Source: Stigmatella aurantiaca
GTDB lineage: Bacteria; Myxococcota; Myxococcia; Myxococcales; Myxococcaceae
Length of the DNA stretch: 64,000 nucleotides
Reading direction: 5' to 3'
Assembly: GCF_900109545.1 (NCBI RefSeq)
Contig: NZ_FOAP01000005.1
Location: 399,760 to 463,759, forward strand
Shown here: piece by piece, positions 24,862 through 35,409 of the stretch
Layout of the letters: each line of letters opens with the position of its first letter
How positions within the stretch are numbered: the stretch's first letter is position 1
The notes under the pieces: generated by a model
Seen by the model: the letters and a program-made list of their open reading frames with translations, nothing else
Told to the model about the DNA's origin: nothing
Databases searched by the model: none
Position numbers and translations under genes: made by a program

Positions 24862-24875
24862 AGTGACTGGTCACT
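24862..24875. promoter_or_regulatory. AGTGAC-TG-GTCACT inverted repeat, TetR operator candidate
   Basis: Six-base arms separated by TG lie 27 bases upstream of the TetR start. A TATAGT hexamer (24859-24864) overlaps the left arm and looks like a -10 box, so the repressor would block its own promoter. Two-base-spaced TGAC/GTCA arms are typical of TetR dimers. Confidence 0.6.
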
Positions 24876-24902
24876 TTTTAAGTTGCGCGTTACAGTCCAG
24901 GT

Positions 24903-25559
24903 ATGCCCCCGCGAAAGGCATCCCCGGAAGCCCCTGCGCATGCACGCCGCACCCAGCAGGAGCGGCGTGAGGAGACGCGCCGGCGGCTGCTGGACGCCAC
25001 CATCGCGGTGCTGGTCGAGCAGGGCTATGCGCGGCTCACCACGGTGGAGGTCGCCAAGCGGGCGGGCGTCTCCCAGGGCGCGGTCTTCACCCACTTCGAC
25101 ACCAAGGCGGAGCTGCTGGTGGCCGCCGTCGAGCACCTCTTTCCCCGCCTCATCCAGGACTACCTCGCCGGCTACGCGGGGCTGCCCGGGGGCAGGGACC
25201 GCATCGGCGCCGCGGTGGAGATGCTGTGGGCCGTGTTCGAGCGGCCGGAGATGCTCGCCGCCGTCGAGCTGTACGTGGCGGCCCGCACGGAGCCCGAGCT
25301 CCAGGCGGCACTCGCCACCGTGGAGGGCCCCCACCGGGACAACCTCCTGCGCGTGGCGCGCGGGCTGTTTCCCGAGGCGGCCGAGTACCCGGACTTCGAG
25401 GCCGTCGTCGAGCTGGTCATCGACGCGGTGCAGGGCGGCGCCATCGCCCGCGTGGCCCGGCCCCACCACCCGGCCCTGCCGCGGATGCGCCAGGTGCTCG
25501 TCCGCTTCGTCCACCGCAGCTTCACCCGGCACCGGCAACACCAGCGCATCCGCCCCTAG
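24903..25559 (+). CDS. TetR/AcrR-family transcriptional regulator
   Basis: 218 residues. The N-terminal HTH is at 20-70: TRRRLLDATIAVLVEQGY, then TTVEVAKRAGVSQGAVFTHF, the TetR signature. The C-terminal part is an all-helical ligand pocket of normal length. The gene sits 11 bases before the sterol desaturase-like gene on the same strand, so it probably regulates that enzyme together with itself through the 24862-24875 repeat. The inducer is unknown; a lipid would fit. Confidence 0.88.
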   Translation: MPPRKASPEAPAHARRTQQERREETRRRLLDATIAVLVEQGYARLTTVEVAKRAGVSQGAVFTHFDTKAELLVAAVEHLFPRLIQDYLAGYAGLPGGRDRIGAAVEMLWAVFERPEMLAAVELYVAARTEPELQAALATVEGPHRDNLLRVARGLFPEAAEYPDFEAVVELVIDAVQGGAIARVARPHHPALPRMRQVLVRFVHRSFTRHRQHQRIRP

Positions 25560-25570
25560 CGAGGTCTCCC

Positions 25571-26452
25571 ATGGAAGAGCTTCACATCCCCGACCTCATC
25601 GTCCTGGCGATCCCCTTCTTCCTCGTGTCGCTCGTGGCCGAGGGGCTCATCGTCCGGCGGTTGAAGCGCGAGGGCCGGCCGCTCGTGGGCCACACGGTGA
25701 AGGACACCGCGGCGAGCCTCTCCATGGGCCTGGGCAACCTCGCCATCAACCTCGGCTGGAAGGGCATCGCCTTCGCGGCGTACGTGGCGCTCTACCAGCT
25801 CACGCCGCTGCGCCTGGGCACCGGGCCCTGGGCCTGGGTGCTGCTCTTCTTCGCGGACGACTTCTGCTACTACTGGTTCCACCGCGTCCATCACGAGTGC
25901 CGCTTCTTCTGGGCCTCGCACGTGGTGCACCACTCCAGCGAGCACTACAACCTGTCCACGGCGCTGCGGCAGACGTGGACGCCCATGACGGGGCTGCCCT
26001 TCTGGCTGCCCCTGGCGCTGCTGGGCTTCCACCCGGTGATGATTGTCACCGCGCAGTCCATCAGCCTGCTCTACCAGTACTGGATCCACACCGAGACCAT
26101 CGGGCGGATGGGGCCGCTGGAGTGGGTGCTCAACACGCCCTCGCACCACCGCGCGCACCACGCCTCCAACGTGCAGTACCTCGACAAGAACTACGGCGGC
26201 ATCCTCATCGTCTGGGACCGGCTCTTCGGCACCTTCCAGCCCGAGGTCGAGCGGCCCGTGTACGGGCTGACGAAGAACATCCACACCTTCCACCCGGTGC
26301 ACATCGCCTTCCACGAGTACGCCGCCATCCTGAGGGACTTGCAGCGCTCCGAGCCCCTGCGCACCCGGCTGGGCCGCGTCTTCCACGGCCCGGGCTGGCT
26401 GCCCGGACCGGAACGTCCCCCGGACAACACCGCACACACCCTTTCCGCCTGA
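25571..26452 (+). CDS. sterol desaturase / fatty acid hydroxylase family membrane enzyme
   Basis: 293 residues with 4-5 membrane segments ([20 protein letters not shown] first). The three His clusters of the di-iron fatty acid hydroxylase superfamily are clear: [20 protein letters not shown] at about residues 100-120 and [20 protein letters not shown] at about 195-215. Further support comes from HTETIG near 175 and a terminal [12 protein letters not shown]. Substrate cannot be read from sequence; myxobacteria make sterols, hydroxylated fatty acids and ether lipids. It is translated from ATG 25571 with GAGG 10 bases upstream, directly after the TetR gene. Confidence 0.88.
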   Translation: MEELHIPDLIVLAIPFFLVSLVAEGLIVRRLKREGRPLVGHTVKDTAASLSMGLGNLAINLGWKGIAFAAYVALYQLTPLRLGTGPWAWVLLFFADDFCYYWFHRVHHECRFFWASHVVHHSSEHYNLSTALRQTWTPMTGLPFWLPLALLGFHPVMIVTAQSISLLYQYWIHTETIGRMGPLEWVLNTPSHHRAHHASNVQYLDKNYGGILIVWDRLFGTFQPEVERPVYGLTKNIHTFHPVHIAFHEYAAILRDLQRSEPLRTRLGRVFHGPGWLPGPERPPDNTAHTLSA

Positions 26453-26591
26453 AATCCGGGGTTCGGCCCCCTTCCCCATGGGGGCCCATGTCGGACAAAC
26501 CACCACCTCCGCACGAGGAACGCGTCAGGCGCCTTTTCCCTGTGGGGACGAAGCGCTAGGACAGCGGGGGAACTCGGTGTGCGGAGGAACG

Positions 26592-28181
26592 ATGAGCCAG
26601 CGGGAGCTGTGGGAGCGGTACAAGCGTTATCTGTGTGTCAGCCCATCCTTGGGCTTCTCGCTCGACATCTCGCGGATGAAGTTCACCGAGGCCTTCCTGG
26701 ACCGGATGCGCGAGCCGCTGAAGCAGGCCTTCGATGCCATGGAGGAGCTGGAGAAGGGGGCCATCGCCAACCCGGACGAGAAGCGCCAGGTGGGCCACTA
26801 CTGGCTCCGGGCCTCGGAGCTGTCACCCGAGGCGGGCATCGGCCGGTCCATCCGCGACACGCTGGCGGACGTGCACTGGTTCGCCGAGGAGATCCACGCC
26901 GGGCGAATCGTCCCGCAGACGGCCGAGCGCTTCACCCAGCTGCTCATCGTCGGCATCGGCGGCTCGGCGCTGGGCCCGCAGCTGGTGGCGGACGCGCTGG
27001 GCGGCGCCTCGGACCCGATGAAGCTGTTCTTCTTCGACAACACGGACCCCGACGGCATGGACCGGGTGCTCGCCCAGGTGGGTGACAAGCTGCCCGAGAC
27101 GCTCACGCTCGTCATCAGCAAGTCGGGCGGCACCAAGGAGACGCGCAACGGCATGCTGGAGGCCGAGCGGGCCTACAAGGCGCGCGGGCTCGAGTTCGGC
27201 GCGCACGCGGTGGCCATCACCGGCGACAACAGCGAGCTGGACCGGTACGCGAAGAAGAACAGCTGGCTGCGCACCTTCCCCATGTGGGACTGGATCGGCG
27301 GGCGCACCTCGGTGCTCTCCGCGGTGGGCCTGCTGCCCGCGCGGCTCCAGGGGCTGGATGTGGACGGGCTGCTCGCGGGCGCGCGGGAGATGGACCGGCA
27401 GACGCGGCAGCGCGAGGTGATGCGCAACCCCGCGGCGCTGCTCGCGCTCATGTGGTTCCACGCCGGGGACGGGCGGGGCACCCGCGACATGGTCATCCTG
27501 CCGTACAAGGACCGGCTGCTCCTGCTCTCGAAGTACCTCCAGCAGCTCGTCATGGAGTCGCTGGGCAAGGAGCTGTCGCTGGACGGCCAGGTGGTCAACC
27601 AGGGCCTCGCCGTCTACGGCAACAAGGGCTCCACGGATCAGCACGCCTACGTGCAGCAGCTGCGCGAGGGCGTTCACAACTTCTTCGTCACCTTCGTGGA
27701 GGTGCTCAAGGACCGGCAAGGCCCCTCGCAGCCCGTCGAGGAGGACGCCACCAGCGGCGACTACCTGGTGGGCTTCCTGCTGGGCACGCGCCGGGCGCTC
27801 TACGAGAAGGACCGCGAGTCCATCCTGCTCACCGTGCCGGACGTGAGCGCGCGCACGCTGGGCGCCCTCATCGCCCTGTACGAGCGCGCGGTGGGGCTCT
27901 ACGCCCAGCTCGTGCACATCAACGCCTACCACCAGCCGGGCGTCGAGGCGGGCAAGAAGGCCGCCGGCACCGTGCTGGAGCTGCAGCGCAAGCTGCTGTC
28001 CCACCTGCGCGCGAAGAAGGGGCAGGGCGGGACGGCGGACGCGCTGGCCACCGCCATTGGCGCCCCGGACGAGGCGGAGACGGTGTTCCACGTGCTGGAG
28101 CACCTGGCGGCCAACCCGGACCATGGCGTGACGCGCACCGAAGGCAGCAGCCCCTTCGATGCGCGCTACCAGGTGGCCTGA
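26592..28181 (+). CDS. pgi: glucose-6-phosphate isomerase
   Basis: 529 residues. It interconverts glucose-6-phosphate and fructose-6-phosphate in the cytoplasm. Visible SIS-type sugar-phosphate binding elements are [18 protein letters not shown] near residue 120 and [14 protein letters not shown] near 178. Also visible are [18 protein letters not shown] near 233 and [19 protein letters not shown] near 336. Start ATG 26592 is fixed by GGAGGAAC. Its stop codon lies in a palindrome shared with the convergent gene. Confidence 0.93.
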   Translation: MSQRELWERYKRYLCVSPSLGFSLDISRMKFTEAFLDRMREPLKQAFDAMEELEKGAIANPDEKRQVGHYWLRASELSPEAGIGRSIRDTLADVHWFAEEIHAGRIVPQTAERFTQLLIVGIGGSALGPQLVADALGGASDPMKLFFFDNTDPDGMDRVLAQVGDKLPETLTLVISKSGGTKETRNGMLEAERAYKARGLEFGAHAVAITGDNSELDRYAKKNSWLRTFPMWDWIGGRTSVLSAVGLLPARLQGLDVDGLLAGAREMDRQTRQREVMRNPAALLALMWFHAGDGRGTRDMVILPYKDRLLLLSKYLQQLVMESLGKELSLDGQVVNQGLAVYGNKGSTDQHAYVQQLREGVHNFFVTFVEVLKDRQGPSQPVEEDATSGDYLVGFLLGTRRALYEKDRESILLTVPDVSARTLGALIALYERAVGLYAQLVHINAYHQPGVEAGKKAAGTVLELQRKLLSHLRAKKGQGGTADALATAIGAPDEAETVFHVLEHLAANPDHGVTRTEGSSPFDARYQVA

Positions 28182-28191
28182 GCCTCAGGCC
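28175..28191. terminator. 17-bp palindrome spanning two convergent stop codons
   Basis: GGCCTGAG-C-CTCAGGCC contains the TGA of pgi (28179-28181) and the TGA of the minus-strand gene (28185-28187). It is perfectly symmetric and could form a bidirectional hairpin. Similar but shorter arrangements occur at 12826-12834 and 41360-41378. Confidence 0.4.
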
Positions 28192-28667
28192 TGCTTCGCG
28201 GGCGTGCCCTGACGCGGGGGCACGAGCCCCCGGACGGCGTTCTTGGCCACCGCGGTGGCCAGCGCCGAGCCGAAGATGACGACGAGCTTGCGCCCCAGCT
28301 CCACGCTCAGGGGCGCCTGGTCGGCGCGGGTGGCGAGCCGCTCCGGGTGCTCCCACGCGCGATGAAGCGCCAGCCGCCGCTTCTTCGCGAGGATCTGCTG
28401 CCGGTGGCGCACGCGCCACACCCCGATGCCCACCCCGATGCCCACCGCCGCGACGGCGGCGACGCCCAGCCCGATGAGCAGGTCCTGGTGCTGGGAGGCG
28501 TGGTAGCGCACGTCCATGACGCGCTCGCGCCGGCGCTCCAGCTCGCTCAGGGTGAGCAGCAGCTCGTCGCGGATGCGATCCGCGGTGCGCTCCACCTGCT
28601 CGCGCGCGTTGTTGCTGGACACGATGTGCGTGGGCCCGCTCTTCGCCATCGAATCACGCTCGCTCAT
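28185..28667 (-). CDS. DUF3618-like small membrane protein
   Basis: 160 residues. Residues 20-60 are an amphipathic helix (REQVERTADRIRDELLLTLSELERR) of the DUF3618 type. One strong membrane segment is at about 68-92 (DLLIGLGVAAVAAVGIGVGI), and a basic cytoplasmic helix follows. The family commonly pairs with the phage-holin-3-like/DUF1469 proteins, as here: its ATG overlaps the stop of the upstream gene by 4 bp. Probably envelope stress or membrane-organising proteins; exact function unknown. Confidence 0.7.
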   Translation of the reverse strand: MSERDSMAKSGPTHIVSSNNAREQVERTADRIRDELLLTLSELERRRERVMDVRYHASQHQDLLIGLGVAAVAAVGIGVGIGVWRVRHRQQILAKKRRLALHRAWEHPERLATRADQAPLSVELGRKLVVIFGSALATAVAKNAVRGLVPPRQGTPAKQA

Positions 28668-29104
28668 TGAAGGGTCTCCCGCGCCAGGCCGAAGTCCGCC
28701 TTGAGGCGCTCCTGGGTATGGTTGAGGGGCTTCTTGGGCAGCTTCTTCACGCCCGCGAAGCCCAGCACGCCCGCGATGAGCAGGATGGCCACGCCCACCA
28801 GCAGCACCCCCAGCGGGGCCGCCACGGGCAGCACCAGCCCCAGCGCGACGAAGAGGGCCGCCACCCCACACAGCGCCAGCACCCCGGCGGCGCCCAGCAG
28901 GATGCCGCCGGTCCGGGCGGCCTTCACTTCCTCCCGCAGCTCCTTCTTGGCATGCAGGACCTCCGCCTTCACCAGCAGCCTTGCCTCCGCGAAGGCGTGC
29001 CGGATGAGTTCGGCGGTGGTCAGAGACTCCAGTTGGCTTCGCTCCAAGCGTTCCGATTCGAGGTCCACGTCTCCGCCTCCCAGCTTCACAGGAGCCCCGT
29101 CCAC
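28664..29104 (-). CDS. phage-holin-3-like (DUF1469) membrane protein
   Basis: 146 residues. An acidic N-terminus and an amphipathic helix with EARLLVKAEVLHAKKELREE are followed by two tightly spaced membrane helices: GGILLGAAGVLALCGVAALF and PLGVLLVGVAILLIAGVLGF. The C-terminus is short and basic. It matches the Actinobacteria-type holin-X/DUF1469 superfamily, which is not a true lysis holin. It is coupled to the DUF3618-like gene by ATGA. Confidence 0.75.
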   Translation of the reverse strand: MDGAPVKLGGGDVDLESERLERSQLESLTTAELIRHAFAEARLLVKAEVLHAKKELREEVKAARTGGILLGAAGVLALCGVAALFVALGLVLPVAAPLGVLLVGVAILLIAGVLGFAGVKKLPKKPLNHTQERLKADFGLARETLQ

Positions 29105-29240
29105 GCTTTGCCCGCGCCCGGTGCTCCGCCTGCGCCAAAGGTGGGGAGCGCCCCGTGTAGGGAGAAGTCCGCAGGAAATACAGGAAGAGGGCTGCCTGCC
29201 TGCCCGCCGCTCGCGGGGGGGCTGCCGAGGGCAGCCAGGC

Positions 29241-30266
29241 TCAGCGCCGGCGGTGCAGGGCCAGCGCCGTGACGAGCGTCTCGCGCACCTGGCGGGCCTG
29301 GAAGAGCCGGTCCGCGGTGTCCAGCAGGTTCTCCCCGTAGAGCACCTGCTTGCGCAGGCGGGCAGGCAGGGCGCGCGTGCCCAGGTGCGCCCCCAGGAGC
29401 GCGCCCGTCACCGCCGCGGCCACGTCCACCTCGCCGCCACAGCGCAGCACCAGCGCCACCGCCTCGCGAAAGTCGTGGGGCATCTTCAGCGTCGCGTACA
29501 GCGAGGTGAGCAGCACCGGCACCACGTGCGGCGGCAGCCCCTCCACCCCGTCGAGCTCCGAGCGCGGCACGCCCACCTTGCGCAGCGCGCCCAGCGCGCG
29601 GGACACGTCCCACGTGAGCAGCCGGGGCAGGTGCCGCAGCTCCTCCGCGAGCGTCTTGTCGTGCACCGCGGCGGCCAGCGCCAGGGACTCGCAGAAGGCC
29701 GCCGCCGTGAGCGCCTCCTCCTCCATGCCCAGCGCCACCGCCTGCGCGAAGGCCGCCGCGGCGGCCGCGCAGGTGGGGTCCTTGTGCGTCACCACCGAGA
29801 GCACGCCCGCGTCGTGCGGCAGGCGCGCGCGGCGGCCCTCGAAGAGGCCCACCACCATGGCGCGGCTGAGCACCGAGGGGCACTTGAGGCCCAGCGGCGC
29901 CCCGGCGCTCATCCACGGCGCGCCGCCCGCGAGCCGCTGGAGCGCCTCGGACAGGCCCTTGGGCGGCTGGAGGATGACGCCCTCCTGCCACAGCCACGCG
30001 AAGTGCGCCGCTGCGCTGCGCCCATCCACCTTGCCCTCGCGGATGACGCTCTCGCTGGCGGCCAGCAGCATCTGCGTGTCGTCGGAGAACTGCCCCTTGG
30101 CGAACTTGCCGCGCGGGCGCGGGGAGAAGTCGTCCGCCAGGTGGGTGAGCCGCGTGAGGCTCGCCGGCGGCACGCCCCGGAGCGGAAACCCCAGGGCATC
30201 ACCGATGGCGAGGCCCAGGAACGCCGCATGAAACCTGTCCTGGCGCTCGGCGGGAGTCAGCGGCAT
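29241..30266 (-). CDS. ADP-ribosylglycohydrolase family protein
   Basis: 341 residues. The family removes ADP-ribose from proteins or nucleic acids using two Mg ions. Present are FLGLAIGDALGFPL near residue 20 and FSDDTQMLLAASESVI near residue 60, both metal-site motifs. The C-terminal motif reads CGGEVDVAAAVTGALLGAHLG rather than the usual GGDxDT. The Asp that normally coordinates metal is thus Glu, and Thr is Val, so activity may be altered. Start ATG 30266; longer frames upstream lack a ribosome site. It stands alone. Confidence 0.85.
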   Translation of the reverse strand: MPLTPAERQDRFHAAFLGLAIGDALGFPLRGVPPASLTRLTHLADDFSPRPRGKFAKGQFSDDTQMLLAASESVIREGKVDGRSAAAHFAWLWQEGVILQPPKGLSEALQRLAGGAPWMSAGAPLGLKCPSVLSRAMVVGLFEGRRARLPHDAGVLSVVTHKDPTCAAAAAAFAQAVALGMEEEALTAAAFCESLALAAAVHDKTLAEELRHLPRLLTWDVSRALGALRKVGVPRSELDGVEGLPPHVVPVLLTSLYATLKMPHDFREAVALVLRCGGEVDVAAAVTGALLGAHLGTRALPARLRKQVLYGENLLDTADRLFQARQVRETLVTALALHRRR

Positions 30267-30436
30267 CGGGGGCGCGAGATTAGCCGAGGCTCGAACGAGG
30301 ACCAGCCGAATCCAGCAGCACGCCAAAGTCGAGCATCCGCATCCTCTTCCGGGCCGTCCCCGCGCCAACCGCACGAGGCAATGGAGGGCGGGTTTGGTAC
30401 CGTAAGAGGCGGGCGCGGGGCAAGCCTCACACAAAG

Positions 30437-30694
30437 CTACGTGTCGCTGTCGCGCCCCAGATTCACCACCGCTTGCAATCGCGCGAGCACCGCCTCCGCG
30501 CCCTCGTGCAAGCGCGTTCCATCCCACAGCGCGGGACAGGTGTGGCCACCGTGGCGTGCGAAGTCCGCTTGCACTTCGTCGAAGGCGAGGTTGCGGAAAC
30601 GCACGCGGTCCTCGAGCGCATGGTCGACGATGTAGACGCGCACCCGGGCCGAGGGCCGGTCCGGGATGCGGTGAAAGAGCTCGAACACGGCCAC
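30437..30694 (-). CDS. small thioredoxin/GST-fold-like protein
   Basis: 85 residues from GTG 30694, 14 bases after the atpC stop on the same strand. The order of strand (VFELFHRIP), helix, strand (RVRFRNLAF) and a TCPALWDGTRLHEGAEAVLARL segment resembles a glutaredoxin or GST N-terminal fold with a cis-Pro loop, but there is no CxxC. The gene may be read through from the atp genes. Function unknown. Confidence 0.5.
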   Translation of the reverse strand: MAVFELFHRIPDRPSARVRVYIVDHALEDRVRFRNLAFDEVQADFARHGGHTCPALWDGTRLHEGAEAVLARLQAVVNLGRDSDT

Positions 30695-30708
30695 GGGCCC
30701 GGAAGAGC

Positions 30709-31113
30709 CTAGCGGCCGCCCGCGACGTTCATGCGCGCCGTCTCGCGGCGCACCGTGGCCTGCTCGGCCAGATACCGCGCGTCCTCGGAGGACAGGCCCT
30801 TGAGGCGCTCCTGCGCCTCGGCCAGGCGCTTGCGCGCGGCCTCCACGTCGATACCCGCCACGGGCTCGGCGCCGTCGGCCAGCACCAGCACCTTGTCGTT
30901 GCCCACCTCGACGAAGCCACCGGCGATGAAGAAGGACTCGCGCCGGCCCGCGTCGATGAGCGTCAGCTCCCCGGGCTCCACGAGCGACAGGAAAGGCGCG
31001 TGGCCGGGGCGCACGCCGAAGAGGCCGCGGCTTCCCGGCACGATGGCCTCGTCGGCCTGCACGGACAGGATGCGCTTCTCAGGGGTGACAATCTCCACGG
31101 TCAGCTTGGCCAT
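30709..31113 (-). CDS. atpC: F1 ATP synthase epsilon subunit
   Basis: 134 residues. The N-terminal beta-sandwich (LTVEIVTPEKRILSVQADEA, PGSRGLFGVRPGHAPFLS) and C-terminal helical hairpin (AARKRLAEAQERLKGLSSED) are complete. It forms the central stalk with gamma and regulates ATPase activity. It is separated from atpD by an unrelated 552-bp gene. Confidence 0.93.
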   Translation of the reverse strand: MAKLTVEIVTPEKRILSVQADEAIVPGSRGLFGVRPGHAPFLSLVEPGELTLIDAGRRESFFIAGGFVEVGNDKVLVLADGAEPVAGIDVEAARKRLAEAQERLKGLSSEDARYLAEQATVRRETARMNVAGGR

Positions 31114-31136
31114 GCGTTCCTCGGGGTGCCGCTGAT

Positions 31137-31688
31137 TCAGAATGAGAGCCGCTGGGTCTTACTCGCCACCGGCTCGAACTCCACCTTCTCGTCGTCCGTG
31201 AGGCGCGGGCCCTTGCCGGGGATGCCCAGCGTCCCTTCCAGCCACTTGAAGTGGCCGTGCATCTGCCGCACCTCGCCCCACTGCTTGGCGGCCACGAGCT
31301 CCGGCAGCCGCAGCACCTTCAGCTTCTCGCCGGAGCGGTTGTACAGCACCGCCACCGTCGCGTTGGCCCAGGCCGGCACGCGCACCTTGCGGCGGCCCTG
31401 CTTCTCCACCACCGCGCGCTTGCCCTTCTCCACGAGCGGCAGGAGCACCCAGACGCGCTCCCCGTCGTTCGAGGCGAAGTACAAGTCATTCACCGAGCCG
31501 ATGCACCCGGCGAACTGCCATACCAGGCCGCTCTCCTGGAGCATCTCCACCCGGCACTCGCCGGGCGCCGTCTCCACCAGCCGCACGCTGAAGGTGCCGT
31601 TGGCGCTCACGCGGGCCTTGCTGGCGCGCTCCGCGCCCAGGGCTGGCAGGGCCAGCCCCAGCAGCATCAGGGACAGGGTGAGGCGCAT
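31137..31688 (-). CDS. exported protein of unknown function between atpD and atpC
   Basis: 183 residues. MRLTLSLMLLGLALPALGAE is a signal peptide. The mature part is strand-rich with two Cys (ECRVEMLQESG, WQFAGCIGSVND) and a repeating propeller-like feel (DLYFASNDGERVWVLLPL, ATVAVLYNRSGEKLKVLRL). It has no likeness to ATP synthase parts. It lies 28 bases after atpD and 23 bases before atpC, same strand, so it is most likely co-transcribed. No family recognised. Confidence 0.7.
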   Translation of the reverse strand: MRLTLSLMLLGLALPALGAERASKARVSANGTFSVRLVETAPGECRVEMLQESGLVWQFAGCIGSVNDLYFASNDGERVWVLLPLVEKGKRAVVEKQGRRKVRVPAWANATVAVLYNRSGEKLKVLRLPELVAAKQWGEVRQMHGHFKWLEGTLGIPGKGPRLTDDEKVEFEPVASKTQRLSF

Positions 31689-31716
31689 GGGAGCCCCTCC
31701 AGGGGAGGCGGGAGCC

Positions 31717-33255
<1,539 letters not shown>

Positions 33256-33415
33256 TATGGCCGGGTCAAGCCTTGCGGCGGACTGCTCCCGGCCCGGGAG
33301 AGGCACACATCCCTTTTCCTTATAACCCGGCCCTTTCCCGGAGAATTCAAGGGCCTGGGTGGCGGTTGGAGGGCAGGAGGGCAGCCACTATTGCCCCCCC
33401 TCTGAGGACTCCTCG

Positions 33416-34336
33416 ATGAGCCGATTCCACCGGCGCGCCTTTCTCCACGCCTCGGGCCTGGCCCTCGCCACCACCGCGGCGGGACGGGTCTGGGCCGCCC
33501 CACCGGAGCCCCCCCGCATGCTCACCCGCCCCATCCCTAGCACCCAGGAGCCCCTGCCCGTCATCGGCATGGGCACCTGGCAGACCTTCGACGTGGGCCC
33601 GGACGCGGCGGAGCAGGCGCCGCTGGAGGAGGTGCTCCGCACGTTCGTCGCGCTGGGCGGCACGCTCGTCGACTCCTCGCCCATGTACGGCCGCTCCGAG
33701 GAGGTGGTGGGGACGCTGGCGGTGAAGACGGGCCTCCAGCCGAAGCTCTTCCTGGCCACGAAGGTGTGGACCTCGGGCAAGGCCGAGGGCATCCGGCAGA
33801 TGGAGGACTCGCTGCGCAAGCTGCGCGCGCAGCGCGTGGATCTGATGGAGGTCCACAACCTGGTGGATGCCGCGACGCACCTGGACACCCTCCGGGCGTG
33901 GAAGGAGGAGGGCCGCGTCCGGTACGTGGGCGTCACCCACTACACGGCGAGCGCCCACGACGCGGTGGCGAAGCTCCTCCAGTCCCGGAAGGTGGACTTC
34001 GTGCAGATCAACTACTCGGTGGGAGAGCGGGAGGCCGAGCAGCGGCTGCTCTCCGTCGCGCGCGAGCGGGGCGTGGCCGTCATCGCCAACCGGCCCTTCG
34101 CGGGCGGAGGGCTGCTCCAGCGGCTCAAGCGCAAGCCCCTGCCCCCGTGGGCGGCGGAGCTCGACTGCGAGAGCTGGGCGCAGCTCTTGCTGAAGTTCGT
34201 GATTTCCCACCCGGCCGTGACGTGCGCGATCCCCGCCACGTCCAAGCCCAGCCACCTGCGCGACAACATGAAGGCGGGGCTGGGGCGGCTGCCGGATGAA
34301 AAGCTTCGGGCCCGCATCGCCGCGGAAGCGGCGTAG
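33416..34336 (+). CDS. Tat-exported aldo/keto reductase
   Basis: 306 residues. The N-terminus MSRFHRRAFLHASGLALATT is a twin-arginine signal (HRRAFL). The AKR catalytic tetrad is visible: Asp and Tyr in VDSSPMYGRSEEVVG near 80, Lys in FLATKVWTSG, and His in LMEVHNLVDAATH near 145. NADPH-binding parts follow (CAIPATSKPSHLRDNM). It reduces aldehydes or ketones; periplasmic export of an NADPH enzyme is uncommon but known for this subfamily. It is inserted, opposite in orientation, between atpG and atpD. Confidence 0.88.
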   Translation: MSRFHRRAFLHASGLALATTAAGRVWAAPPEPPRMLTRPIPSTQEPLPVIGMGTWQTFDVGPDAAEQAPLEEVLRTFVALGGTLVDSSPMYGRSEEVVGTLAVKTGLQPKLFLATKVWTSGKAEGIRQMEDSLRKLRAQRVDLMEVHNLVDAATHLDTLRAWKEEGRVRYVGVTHYTASAHDAVAKLLQSRKVDFVQINYSVGEREAEQRLLSVARERGVAVIANRPFAGGGLLQRLKRKPLPPWAAELDCESWAQLLLKFVISHPAVTCAIPATSKPSHLRDNMKAGLGRLPDEKLRARIAAEAA

Positions 34337-34372
34337 GCGGGCCCGGGCACCTGCACACGGCGGTGAGGAGGC

Positions 34373-35266
34373 CTACTTCAGGGCCTCGGCGCCGGAGACG
34401 ATCTCCGACAGCTCCTTGGTGATGACGGCCTGGCGCGTGCGGTTGTAGTGCAGGGACAGGTCGGCGATCATGTCGCTGGCGTTGCGGGTGGCGTTCTCCA
34501 TGGCGCTCATGCGGGCGCCGTGCTCGCTGGCCACGCTCTCCAGCAGGGCGCGGTAGAGCTTGATGGAGATGGCCTGCGGCACCAGCCGGTCGAGCACCGC
34601 CTGGCGGTCCGGCTCGTACTCGAAGTCCACCAGCGCGGTGGCCGTGGCGGCGGCCGGCGTCCCCGCCGGGGCGGCCGGGGCGAAGTTCTGGAGCGGGAGG
34701 AGCTGCTCCACGGTGATCTTCTGGCTGATGGCGGAGATGAACTCGTTGTAGACGACGTAGACGGCGTCCACCTCGCCATTGAGGAAGCTGGCGGTGAGCT
34801 CCTCGGCCATCTCCCGGGCGGCAAGGTAGTTCAGCCGCTGGTACAAGCCGCCGTAGTCCTTGCGGATGTTCTGGCCGCGCTGGCGGAAGAAGTCGTGACC
34901 CTTGCGCCCCACCGTGGACAGCTGGACGCGCTCCAGCCCGCTGTTCTCGAAGATGAAGCGGTTGGCGCGGCGGATGACGTTGGAGTTGAACCCACCGGCC
35001 AGGCCACGGTCCGAGGTCAGCAGCACCACCTCGGCGCGCTTGACGGGGCGGCTCACCAGCAGCGGGTGCGCCAGCTCCTGGTCCCCGGAGCGGGCCGCCA
35101 GATCGGCGATGATCTGGTCCAGCGTCTGGGCGTAGGGGCGGGCGGCGATGATGGAATCCTGCGCCTTGCGCAGCTTCGCGGCGGCCACCATCTTCATGGC
35201 CTTGGTGATCTGCCGCGTGTTCTTCACCGAGCGGATGCGCTTGCGGATGTCGCGAAGGGACGCCAT
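34373..35266 (-). CDS. atpG: F1 ATP synthase gamma subunit
   Basis: 297 residues. The N-terminal helix [20 protein letters not shown] and the C-terminal helix [20 protein letters not shown] are diagnostic; together they form the rotating coiled coil. [18 protein letters not shown] is in the Rossmann part. A Gly/Ala/Pro-rich insertion ([14 protein letters not shown]) lies around residue 205. No atpA or atpH is seen upstream; a divergent SanA-like gene is there instead. Confidence 0.95.
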   Translation of the reverse strand: MASLRDIRKRIRSVKNTRQITKAMKMVAAAKLRKAQDSIIAARPYAQTLDQIIADLAARSGDQELAHPLLVSRPVKRAEVVLLTSDRGLAGGFNSNVIRRANRFIFENSGLERVQLSTVGRKGHDFFRQRGQNIRKDYGGLYQRLNYLAAREMAEELTASFLNGEVDAVYVVYNEFISAISQKITVEQLLPLQNFAPAAPAGTPAAATATALVDFEYEPDRQAVLDRLVPQAISIKLYRALLESVASEHGARMSAMENATRNASDMIADLSLHYNRTRQAVITKELSEIVSGAEALK

Positions 35267-35409
35267 GGGCCTTGAGCTCCTGTTGAGCGGCGCCCCCTAT
35301 ATAAGCGGTGCGCCAGCCGGTCAACCCTCGGCTCTCAAGAAGACCGCCCCCCCTTCCAGGCGGCGAGAGGCCGGGAGACAATGGCCCCCTGTCCACGGTC
35401 TTTCTTGCC

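Noticed and set aside
28664..29104. Possible prophage remnant because of the holin-like product
   Set aside because: The protein belongs to the DUF1469 type common in chromosomes, is paired with a DUF3618-like gene, and no other phage gene is near.
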